A DNA stretch of 64,000 nt from RUG369 sp050949645 (GTDB taxonomy: Bacteria; Planctomycetota; Planctomycetia; Pirellulales; Thermoguttaceae), in the NCBI GenBank assembly GCA_050949645.1, contig JBMNGC010000001.1, positions 1,736,001 through 1,800,000 of the forward strand, given 5' to 3'. The notes under the pieces are model-generated. The model searched no databases. It was not told the DNA's origin and worked only from the letters and a program-made list of their open reading frames with translations. How positions within the stretch are numbered: position 1 is the first letter of the stretch; every line of letters starts with the position of its first letter. Both the position numbers and the translations under genes were made by a program. Below, one piece after another: positions 34,801 to 42,400 of this stretch.

Positions 34801-36847
34801 CGCGGATATCGTAATCGTCGGTAGTCGGCGTATATTCGAGCAGTCCGGCGGTTCCTTCGATTTCAACGTCTCCGTCGGGCGTTACCGCATACCAGCGCGT
34901 CTCAACGGCTGCGTCCGCCGAACCGACGACGTTGACCGTAATCGTATCGCCGAGTCCGTAAACGACAGGCGCAACAGTAATCGTCGCGGGCGCAAAGAGC
35001 GTCTCGCGGTAGAAGCGTGTGAGCGTTCCGTCTTCTTGAACGCCATAAACGCGGAACAAATAGGAATTGCCATAATAAATTCCGTTAACGTCCGCTTCTG
35101 TTCCTTCGATATTCTGCGCGTAGACGCCCCAAGTCTCGCCGTTATCGTAGGAAACTCGCAGCTCATACTTTTCGGAGTCCCGGAGAGGATCCCAGTCGAG
35201 CGTCGCGGCATAGTTGGAGGAGTCGTATGCGAAGCGGATCGGCGTCTCGGTATATTCATAGGCGCCAAGGTCGACGAACCCGAGATCGATGCGCGGATTG
35301 CCGGCGAGGTCAACTTCCGTCGTCACGTACTCATTAACGCCGACGTCGCGCGCCTGGGAATCGGCGGCGAGCGAATAATCGCTATTTTCCGCGTCGAAGA
35401 AGAGGGGCAGTTCGGCGTCGTAGTCTATGACGTAGGCGTCCTCGTTCGTCCAACCGGTAAAGTTTGTTAGGACGGCGTAACCTTCGATCGGGCCCGCTAA
35501 GCCTCCGACGAAAACGTCGCCGCCAACGTTTGCCGCGACGATGCTGTTGTAAATAGCGGCATTATACGCGGCGCCGCTCGCGTCGGCGTTGAAGAAGAGC
35601 GCGCCTTGCGAGCGCTCCGACGTGTTGTTCGCGATCGTCGCGCCATTAAGAATGAGTTCCGAAGAATAAACGCAAATTGCGGAACCGTAGGTCTTCGAAA
35701 CGTTGTCCGTAATCTCCGTGTCGACGACGCTGACGGTCATGCCTCCGCCGACGTAGATCGCGCCCCCGTGATATTCCGCCGTGTTGTTCGAGACGGTGCA
35801 GTGGAGAATCGAAACCGTCGATCCGGAATCGAGCCAAAGCGCGCCGCCATTCGATTCGGCGTGGCCGTTCAAAAGCGCGAGAGAATCGAGAGACAGGTTT
35901 TCGGCGGTCGATTTGAAGATTCGCGACGCGCCGCCCGCGTCGATCGTAATACCGCCAACCGTCGAGGCGTCGATCGCAACGGAGCTCTTAATTTCGATAT
36001 ATTCGCCGTTGAGTCTGATCGTACCCCCCGCAAGGCTCTCGTCAAACGTAATCGTGTCGCCGTCCTGGGCGTAGGCGACCGCTTCGCGCAGGGTCGTTAA
36101 GCCGTCGTTCGCGTTGACCGTGTCGGCAAGGGAAGTCACGACTGTAGAAGCATGCTCGACAACGTAAGGTACTCTCGCCGTCGAGCTGGAGCCTGTCGAA
36201 TCGCCTGTGCCGGTCGCGACGACCACGACGTCCTTCCCTTCCGTCGGTTTAAAGGATAGGTCGTTGAACGCCTGCGTGATCTCGACGTTCTCGCCGTCGA
36301 CGACGTAATACCAGTTAATATCGTACGTCGCGTTCTCGGCGCCGGCGACCTCGACGGTAATCGTTTCGCCAAACATGAAGGCGTCGTTCGAGCACGACAT
36401 GCTGATCGGCGCGAAAGAAACTTGGCGTTCAGCGACAACGGCTCCTTCCGCGTCGAAGCCAATCGCCTGAAACGCGTAGGATTTGCCGACCGTTATGCCT
36501 GTGATCTCTTCGCTCGTTTCAACGAGGTCGGAAGAATACTCGAGCCAGGTTTCGCCGCCGTCGCGAGAAATTTGAACGGCGTAGCTCTCGGCGCCCTCAA
36601 AAGCGTCCCATGAAACCGTCGCAACGCGGGTCCCTTCGTCATAATCGGAAACGATAAACGTCGACGCGGAGGCCTCTTCGTCGACGTCCGACAGACCAAG
36701 ATCAATCGGTTCGTCGACGACATTGCCGGCGTCCAAGAACATCGACGCTGCGGCCAGGCCGGCGGGAGCAACGGAAAGCATCTCGCGAGACTCGAGATTT
36801 TCAAGGCGCAGCATGCGCGAAGCAATAGAATTTCTGTTCTTTTTCAT
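31847..36847 (-). CDS. Giant secreted repeat protein (LEPR-XLL-type N-terminus, beta-helix, Fn3/Ig-like repeats)
   Basis: A 1666-residue surface or extracellular protein. Residues 13-26 carry the planctomycete motif LRLENLESREMLSV. One Fn3-like domain and an Ig-like domain follow. Residues about 230-525 form a right-handed parallel beta-helix of the choice-of-anchor type (TTLREAVAYAQDGDTITF, then GGALWLDSGSTVSILHCTVSNN and ending in VDLGAYEY). The remainder is a tandem series of seven Fn3-like domains (YDSETNVGTLKW, YKVRISRDGGETW, YSFRIYGE), the first six each followed by an Ig-like domain (DVRWYTITSEGDVEIEEAAG). The protein ends with ILDEAFASYFDSEL, a tail shared by the paralogs at 39-50 kb. 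Probably an adhesin or cell-envelope structural protein; ligand unknown. Promoter and terminator are its own and its leader is unlike that of the other paralogs. Confidence 0.88.
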   Translation of the reverse strand: MKKNRNSIASRMLRLENLESREMLSVAPAGLAAASMFLDAGNVVDEPIDLGLSDVDEEASASTFIVSDYDEGTRVATVSWDAFEGAESYAVQISRDGGETWLEYSSDLVETSEEITGITVGKSYAFQAIGFDAEGAVVAERQVSFAPISMSCSNDAFMFGETITVEVAGAENATYDINWYYVVDGENVEITQAFNDLSFKPTEGKDVVVVATGTGDSTGSSSTARVPYVVEHASTVVTSLADTVNANDGLTTLREAVAYAQDGDTITFDESLAGGTIRLNGEYIEIKSSVAIDASTVGGITIDAGGASRIFKSTAENLSLDSLALLNGHAESNGGALWLDSGSTVSILHCTVSNNTAEYHGGAIYVGGGMTVSVVDTEITDNVSKTYGSAICVYSSELILNGATIANNTSERSQGALFFNADASGAAYNAAIYNSIVAANVGGDVFVGGLAGPIEGYAVLTNFTGWTNEDAYVIDYDAELPLFFDAENSDYSLAADSQARDVGVNEYVTTEVDLAGNPRIDLGFVDLGAYEYTETPIRFAYDSSNYAATLDWDPLRDSEKYELRVSYDNGETWGVYAQNIEGTEADVNGIYYGNSYLFRVYGVQEDGTLTRFYRETLFAPATITVAPVVYGLGDTITVNVVGSADAAVETRWYAVTPDGDVEIEGTAGLLEYTPTTDDYDIRVVATGIDASEGSFAEKFVATLASEVGVAYDATTRVATLTWNAIDNIETYKVRISRDGGETWFDYANGCVDLTCNVNGLWAGREISFRIYGETESGLTEAYRAKTFAPIDIVPAPESFLSGENIVVSLKGAESAAADISWYYITGAGDVEIEGTAGAFEFTPTDDAYDIKVVARGTGISEGAVATRIIPSRAEKMTYVYDSTTNKAALVWRPIVEADSYLVKISRDGGETWLTYRTGLNDTAATVNGVYPGTSYLFRAYAVDENGAVTSTYHESAELAPARITAGEYVYQSGDTISLTVVGTANSELDVRWYAITEEGDVEIEEAAGLTEYAPESDAYDLRVVATGIGVSAGSYSTAVIATLASDVSVVYDSAALVGTLGWEAIDGVETYKVRISRDGGETWLDYANGANLTCDVKHIQVGREYSFRIYGETENGITRAYRERTFAPINVVADRAVYDAGDTITLTLQGAESATVDVNWYFVTSRGDVEIEEAAGMLEYVSTTNDYDIKVVATGVGVSEGSNATVLVASAAPQLKVTYSSETRQAQLEWRPLGDAESYLVEISRDNGETWTVYRRGLEEREATVNNLYPREYSYLFRVYGVDADGGRTPEYHESEALSPARVVVDAVVYNVGDTITATVYGAENAEVDVRWYTITSEGDVEIEEAAGLLEYTPTSDVGDIRVVAVGVGASEGSYSEAVVATLASKVDVVYDSETNVGTLKWDAIDAYETYKVRISRDGGVTWEDYANGCVNETCDVAGLYVGSEYSFRVYGEVGGTIASPYRETTFAPVGVAASATNYVAGDTIVASVVGADSASAELVWTYFDGTEYVEIEEARGLPSYTPTDDLYDLTVFAVGNGVSEGSMGRLTIKSDGAPTRMVYNSETRVGTLMWRPIEGASVYRVQICRPHVDGNWYKYAKNITETSLEINGLYESRSYGFRIIGYADVDDGTEVEGRYELTFAPGSEVDGDAESILDEAFASYFDSEL

Positions 36848-36998
36848 GACGTGTCCTTATCCTATAATAATATCGACTGCTTTTCTTAGGATGGGATACC
36901 CCTTCCCCGAGGCTGTTCTGCATCAGGAACTCCACCGAACGAAAGAGGAAACGTCTCTCCAAAGCTCCCTGAAGGCCCCTCGATATCTATTGCGCTTT

Positions 36999-37027
36999 AT
37001 TGTCGTTAAACTGGTCGCCATAGTCAA
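36999..37027 (-). promoter_or_regulatory. Possible promoter of giant surface-protein gene, in the 36848-37223 gap
   Basis: Minus strand: TTGACT (37027-37022), 17 bp, GACAAT (37004-36999), giving a leader of about 145 nt; AAGGA precedes the ATG. I see no gene in the rest of this gap. Confidence 0.4.
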
Positions 37028-37223
37028 TAACCACGGACTAATCCCCCCGAATAATTCTGTAGAAGCCGATTTACGATCGCGATGACGCGTAGTGGAAATC
37101 GAGGTTGACGCCGGCCCCTTTTTTAGCTACTCTTCGCGCGTCAAGCGCTACGCATGAGACAAGAGAATAACACACGTAGACGCGGACGCCAACGCGAAAC
37201 GATTTTACATAAAGGGCAAAATA

Positions 37224-37463
37224 ATGGATTTCAACTTTTTCGAATGGATTCGAGAGGGAGTGAAACGCTCCGTGCTGCTGGGCGTTTCCGACGCCGTTGA
37301 GACGATGGGGACTCCTCATGATCCTGAAACCTCGCGCGATAAGATCATGACGTTCCTTCAGGACGAAACGGAGACTACGAAAGCGAAGCCAAAACGCGTT
37401 ACGAGCTCAAAAACGACGCGTAAACTTGGACGCTCTATCAGCGAGATTCACCCCACTAGCTGA
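37224..37463 (+). CDS. Small protein of unknown function (MDFNFFEWIREGVKRSVLLG type)
   Basis: A 79-residue protein. The first 35 residues are well composed and partly amphipathic (FFEWIREGVKRSVLLGVSDA); the second half is polar and basic (KAKPKRVTSSKTTRKLGRS). An AAAGGGC ribosome-binding site lies 10 bp before the ATG and a strong terminator follows at 37554-37584, which supports a real gene. Composition suggests a peripheral or nucleic-acid-associated small protein, but no family can be named. Next gene is the MATE exporter, which has its own promoter. Confidence 0.6.
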   Translation: MDFNFFEWIREGVKRSVLLGVSDAVETMGTPHDPETSRDKIMTFLQDETETTKAKPKRVTSSKTTRKLGRSISEIHPTS

Positions 37464-37553
37464 TCGCCGCGCCATCTTAGACGCTACAAATTGTATCCGC
37501 GACGTCGTCGACTTGATGCGACGATTATCTGCGGATATTACAAATTTTTTAGA

Positions 37554-37584
37554 AACGTCGAGACAAAGATCTCGGCGTTTTTTT
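37554..37584 (+). terminator. Terminator after small gene
   Basis: Stem AACGTCGAGA / TCTCGGCGTT (one G-T pair), 6-nt loop, T-run of seven. Confidence 0.85.
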
Positions 37585-37588
37585 CTAC

Positions 37589-37616
37589 TTGACAGAAAAT
37601 GAAGCTGCTGTATTAT
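37589..37616 (+). promoter_or_regulatory. Promoter of MATE exporter gene
   Basis: Consensus TTGACA (37589-37594), 16 bp, TATTAT (37611-37616), starting directly after the preceding terminator. Confidence 0.7.
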
Positions 37617-37710
37617 TAACAGCAAACCTCTTGGTCTATAATTTACACGACTCTCTAACATCTAGCGAACTCCTAATTCGAAGGGCTCGCACTACAGGAT
37701 TGGTTCAACT

Positions 37711-39123
37711 ATGTCTCGCCGTTTTGGCAAATCGATATCAATGACTTCAGGCCCGATTCTACCGGGCTTGTTGGCAATGGCGATACCGCTTGCCCTCTCG
37801 AGCATCCTTCAGGCGCTCTTTTCGACGGCAGATTTTATAGTATTAGGGCGATATGCAAGCGAACACTCCCTTGCCGCTGTTGGTTCAACCGGCTCGCTCA
37901 TTAATTTCATCGTCACGCTGTTCGTAGGGCTCTCGCTCGGCTCCAACGCGTTAGTCGCGCGGTTCATCGGCGCCGGAGATAACAGACGTATCCATACCGC
38001 CGTTCAATCCTCGATTGGGCTCGCGGTCATAAGCGGCGCAATTCTTACCGTTGTCGGTTTTGTCCTGGCGCGACCCGCTCTGCTATGGATGCAGTCTCCT
38101 CCGGAAACGCTCGATTTAGCGACCACATACGTCCAAGTTGTCAGCCTGGGGATGATACCCGCGATGGTTTACAACTTCGGGGCCGCGGTCCTGCGATCAA
38201 AGGGCGATACGGTGCGGCCGCTCTTCTATCTCACGGCGGCGGGCGTCATCAACGTCGTGCTCAACCTCGTCTTCGTCCTGATCTTCCGTATGGACGTCGG
38301 GGGCGTTGCGCTCGCGACGGCGATTTCCCAGTGCATTTCGGCGTATCTCGTCGTGAGAAGCCTGACGCGCGAATCGGGCGCGTTCCGTCTGGAACTGACC
38401 AAACTTTGGCCCGACCGCTCGGTCTCATGGGAGATACTCAAGATTGGGATCCCCGCTGGTTTTCAGGGCGTTGTCTTCTCGTTGTCGAACTTGATCATAC
38501 AGTCTTCGATCAACGGATTCGGTCCGGCGGCCATGGCGGGTAGCGCGGCAGCGCAGAGTATTGAAGCGTTCGTGTGGTTCACGATGAACGCGTTCACTCA
38601 GAGCGCGATGACCTTCGTGAGTCAAAATTTCGGCGCAAAGAAATACAAACGTATCGACCGCATAGCGCTCCTGAGCTGCATCTGCGCAGCGGTTTCCGGC
38701 GCGCTCCTCGGCAACCTCGCTCACTATTATGGACCAACGCTCCTGGGCGTCTTCGATAAACGTCCCGAGGTCATTGAGGCGGGCATGATTCGCATGGCCT
38801 ACGTCTGCGGATTCTATTGGCTCTGCGGACTGATGGACTGCATCTGCGGCTCAATCCGTGGGATCGGATATAACGCGACGCCGACGATCGTCTCGCTCCT
38901 CGGAGCGTGCGGGTCTCGCATTCTATGGGTTGCGACGATCTTCCAGCTCCCGGAATACCATACCGAGGCGGTCCTCTTCTTCTCGTATCCCGGTTCGTGG
39001 GCGCTGACGTTCCTCGTGCACCTCGCTTGCTACCTCTGGATGCGACGCGCGCTTTCCCAAAAAATCTCGCCTTCGAAGACCTCTCCGCGTATTGCCCCGC
39101 AGTCGCAGAGAAGGACCCTTTGA
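37711..39123 (+). CDS. MATE-family multidrug/Na+ (or H+) antiporter
   Basis: A 470-residue inner-membrane exporter with about twelve hydrophobic helices in two six-helix halves. The first half begins GPILPGLLAMAIPLALSSIL and has FSTADFIVLGRYAS and AAVGSTGSLINFIV; the half boundary carries the matching segment GIPAGFQGVVFSLSNLIIQ and AAAQSIEAFVWFTMNAF, as in NorM/DinF-like proteins. It exports drugs or metabolites using an ion gradient. Stands alone, with its own promoter and a terminator shared with the convergent surface-protein gene. Confidence 0.9.
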   Translation: MSRRFGKSISMTSGPILPGLLAMAIPLALSSILQALFSTADFIVLGRYASEHSLAAVGSTGSLINFIVTLFVGLSLGSNALVARFIGAGDNRRIHTAVQSSIGLAVISGAILTVVGFVLARPALLWMQSPPETLDLATTYVQVVSLGMIPAMVYNFGAAVLRSKGDTVRPLFYLTAAGVINVVLNLVFVLIFRMDVGGVALATAISQCISAYLVVRSLTRESGAFRLELTKLWPDRSVSWEILKIGIPAGFQGVVFSLSNLIIQSSINGFGPAAMAGSAAAQSIEAFVWFTMNAFTQSAMTFVSQNFGAKKYKRIDRIALLSCICAAVSGALLGNLAHYYGPTLLGVFDKRPEVIEAGMIRMAYVCGFYWLCGLMDCICGSIRGIGYNATPTIVSLLGACGSRILWVATIFQLPEYHTEAVLFFSYPGSWALTFLVHLACYLWMRRALSQKISPSKTSPRIAPQSQRRTL

Positions 39124-39200
39124 TCCACAACGCAACGACGCCAGAAATTTGGCAGCGCGCGCATGACGGCGAACGACGCCTATAACAATGGTACAAAAGA

Positions 39201-39244
39201 AAGCCGGGTCGCGATCTTCATATGATCGCGGCCCGGCTTTTTTA
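39201..39244. terminator. Bidirectional terminator between MATE and surface-protein genes
   Basis: 16-bp stem AAGCCGGGTCGCGATC / GATCGCGGCCCGGCTT (one mismatch), 7-nt loop, T-run on the plus side; related hairpins close the paralogs at 42321-42353 and 46417-46453. Confidence 0.88.
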
Positions 39245-39276
39245 TTGACGGTTCAGCTAAGACGGACGCTTTGCGT

Positions 39277-41678
39277 TCAGACTTCTTCGTCGAAGTAATC
39301 GGCGAAGGCGTCCTCAAGGTTCGTCGCGAGCAGCGCGTCCGTCGCTTCCGGATCGTAGTACGAAACGACAAGATCCGACCCGCTGCCGGCCGCATAACCG
39401 GCTCCGATGACCTTAATGCGGACGTCGTAAGTCACGGTGGGACTCGGAGTATAAGAGAGGTAACCAGCGGCCTCCTCAATCTCGACGTCCCCGTTCTCCG
39501 TGATGTAGTACCACTTAGTCGTGAAGACCACGGGGGAGGCGCCTACGATCGTGACGTAGATCGTATCGCCAGATTGATAGAAATCGTTCGACCACGCGGA
39601 GATCGGCGCTATCACGTCCTGGTAAAAACCGACGACGGAGCCGTCTTCCCCGTAGCCGTAAACTCGAAACTCATAGCTACCGCCAGGATAAATGCCGTTC
39701 AGCGTGAACTCCGTATCCGTCAGATGCTGAGCGCGAGGAACGTCGGCCCAACCGAAGGTCCCATCCGGCAATCCCTTCCACCTGCGAATGCGATAACGCG
39801 TCGCGCCTTCGATTGCGTCCCACGAGATATCCGCCTTACGCGTCAACGCGTGGTAGTCCATCTCAAACGCGTTCAATTGCGGCTCAAAAATGACTTCCGA
39901 GCTCGAACCTGACGAAATACCGGTACCCGTCGCGACAACCTTAACCGTTCCAAGGTATGCCGTAGGCGTGTAGGAGAGAAGACCCGCCGCCTCCTCGATC
40001 TCCGTCTCGCCGTCCTTCGTTACAGAGTACCACTTAATGTCCGCGGACGAGTCCTCTGCGCCGAGCAACGTGACTTCCATCGGAGTATAGAAGGAATACT
40101 TCCCGATTGGGGTCGTAAAGCGGACCGCCGCAAAAGTTCCCTCGAGCGGCGCAACGTCGGTAAGAGGAACGCCGTTCTCAGATGCGCCGTAGACTCGGAG
40201 CGAGTACGAGTTGCCGACATAGAGTCCGTTGACCTGAAGACTCGTCGTGTCCGCGTCGAGCTTCTTGTAGGTAACCCACGACTCGCCGCCGTCGCGCGAA
40301 ATCTTAACGTTGTACTTAACGACGTCAGGGTTCTCGATCGCGGCCCAGGAGACATTGTACGAGTCGACGCGTTCGGCGGCGGTAAAGGTGAGATCGGACG
40401 CGGTCTCTTCGGGATCGTCGTTCGTTGCGAGCAGCGCGTTCGACGCATCGTTCGGATCGTAGTACGAAACGACAAGATCCGACCCGCTGCCGGCCGCATA
40501 ACCGGTTCCGATGACCTTAATGCGGACGTCGTAAGTCACGGTGGGATTCGGCCTATAAGAGAGCTGTCCAGCGGCCTCCTCAATCTCGACGTCCCCGTTA
40601 TCCGTGATGTAGTACCACTCAGTCGTGTAGCTCGAGCCCACGACAGTGATGTAGATCGTATCGCCAGATTGATAGAAATCGTTCGACCACGCGTAGATCG
40701 GCGCTATCACGTCTTGGTAAAAACCAACGACGGGCCGTCTTCCCCGTAGCCGTAAACTCGAAACTCATAGCTGCCGCCAGGATAAATACCGTTCAGCGTG
40801 AACTCCGTGTCCGTCAGATGCTGAGCGCGAGGAACGTCGGCCCAACCGAAGGTCCCATCCGGCAATCCCTTCCATCTGCGAATGCGATAACGCGTCGCGC
40901 CTTCGATCGCGTCCCAAGAGATATCCGCCTTACGCGTCAACGCGTGGTAGTCCATCGCAAACGTACTCAATTGCGGCTCAAAAATGACTTCCGAGCTCGA
41001 ACCTGACGAAATACCGGTACCCGTCGCGACAACCTTAATCGTTCCAAGGTTTTCCGTAGGCGTGTAGGAGAGAAGACCCGCCGCCTCCTCGATCTCAGTT
41101 TCGCCCTCCTCGGTGACGGAGTACCACTTAATGTCCGCCGTCGAGTCCTCCGCGCCCTTCAACGTAACTTGCATCGGATTATCGACGGTATACTTCCCGA
41201 TTGGGGTCGTAAAGCGGACCGCCGCAAAGGTTCCTTCGAGCGGATCAACGTCGGTAAGAGGAACGCCGTTCTCAGATGCGCCGTAGACTCGGAGCGAGTA
41301 CGAGTTGCCGACATAGAGACCATTGACCTGAAGACTCGTCGTGTCCGCGTCGAGCTTCTTGTAGGTAACCCAGGTCTCGCCGCCGTCGCGAGAAATCTTA
41401 ACGTTGTACTTAACGACGTCGGGGTTCTCGATCGCGGCCCAGGAGACATTGTACGAGTCGACGCGTTCGGCGGCGGTAAAGGTGAGATCGGACGCGGTCT
41501 CTTCGAGATAGCCAAGCTCGACGACGGCGTCAGAAAAATCGTTCGGCGCTACCAGCGCGCTCACGGGCTCCGCTGCAACGACGGAGTCGAGGGGCGTCGC
41601 GGATAACATCCGGCGTTCTTCGAGGTTTTCGAGGCGAAGAAGACGTCTAGAGGCAGATTTGTTTGTGTTCGCTTTCAT
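39277..41678 (-). pseudogene. LEPR-XLL-type Fn3/Ig-like surface protein, internally duplicated and frameshifted
   Basis: Start MKANTNKSASRRLLRLENLEERRMLSA type motif at 41678; end TNLEDAFADYFDEEV at 39277. Total 2402 bp equals 801 codons minus one base. The break is at about 40733, where unit 1 reads GACGGGCCG while the otherwise matching unit 2 reads GACGGAGCCG. Both frames are otherwise open: 323 residues, then 477. Contents are Fn3-like (YNVSWAAIENPDVVKYNVKI) and Ig-like (DIKWYSVTEEGETEIEEAAG) domains plus a tryptophan-rich Fn3 variant (IRRWKGLPDGTFGWADVPRA), all present twice because of a 1.09-kb duplication. It has no beta-helix. Either a young pseudogene or a sequencing error; if corrected, an about 800-residue surface protein. 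Confidence 0.85.
39316..41504 (-). repeat. 1.09-kb internal tandem duplication
   Basis: Unit 1 (41504-40411) and unit 2 (40410 to about 39316) are nearly identical over roughly 365 codons, from EETASDLTFTAAERVDSYNVSW to SGSDLVVSYYDP. The second unit keeps the frame that the first has lost. Confidence 0.9.
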
Positions 41679-42079
41679 TTTCTCGATCTCCAGATAATGT
41701 GTCTAATGACGGTTCGACTTAAAAACTCGCAACAGACGGAAAAGTTGCGACACATGCAGGGGAGATATCCAACGCAAGACTTCAGACAAAGGATAACGTC
41801 AGGCGATAAATGCATGTTAAGGTCAGCCGCCAGAAAACCGCCGACGCACGCGCCGAACCGTCGACGAATGGCAAAACAAAAAAATGAGGTTTCTTACAAT
41901 GACCTCAGCCGTCGAAGTCAGTTGTCGCATCCCATGCGAAGCCGAAACGTAAGAAATTCCTCCAGCAATTACCGCGCTTACCAACGCCCATACGCCGCAA
42001 AACTCAGTTGCGCTGTAATGGGGGAAGCCTCAGAGCGCATTCTACCTCCTCTGCTCTCTGAACAAAGTAAAAAACTAGA
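41679..42079 (-). repeat. Conserved upstream leader, copy 1 (gap 41679-42400)
   Basis: About 400 bp between the predicted promoter and the start codon resemble the leaders at 45605-46006 and 49659-50045 in order and content: CGTCGACGAA block, AATTACCGC block, GAAGCCTCAGAGCGC block. No open frame is conserved, so it is probably a long 5' untranslated region. The 42108-42320 part is AT-rich with no gene seen. Confidence 0.65.
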
Positions 42080-42107
42080 ATTTTAGTATTAGGAACCCTT
42101 AAGCCAA
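42080..42107 (-). promoter_or_regulatory. Promoter of the 41678 surface-protein gene
   Basis: Minus strand: TTGGCT (42107-42102), 16 bp, TAAAAT (42085-42080), at the upstream end of the conserved leader. Confidence 0.5.
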
Positions 42108-42320
42108 CCGTTATATCCTGTTTTTTTCGCTTTTTTTATAAGATTTTCAAATATTTTCTTCATCATTCTTTCTTCAACGTCTCTTTCTGAAGGAAATTCA
42201 TATCCGTTTCATCTTGCGTCGACTCGTTTCTGTCAACGAAGCGAGAAAGACGATTGAATCTGCACACAACGATATAGCGCTCGACCGCCAGGTCCTCCCT
42301 TGATAAACGTAGAAAAGAAA

Positions 42321-42353
42321 CCGGGTCGCGATCGTCAGAGGATCGCGACCCGG
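42321..42353 (-). terminator. Terminator of the 42401-45604 gene
   Basis: Perfect 13-bp stem CCGGGTCGCGATC / GATCGCGACCCGG, 7-nt loop, then TTTCTTTTCT on the minus strand. Confidence 0.88.
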
Positions 42354-42400
42354 CTCATTTATTAAAGTCACCAATTCAGCAACGACTTACGTCTGCTCGC

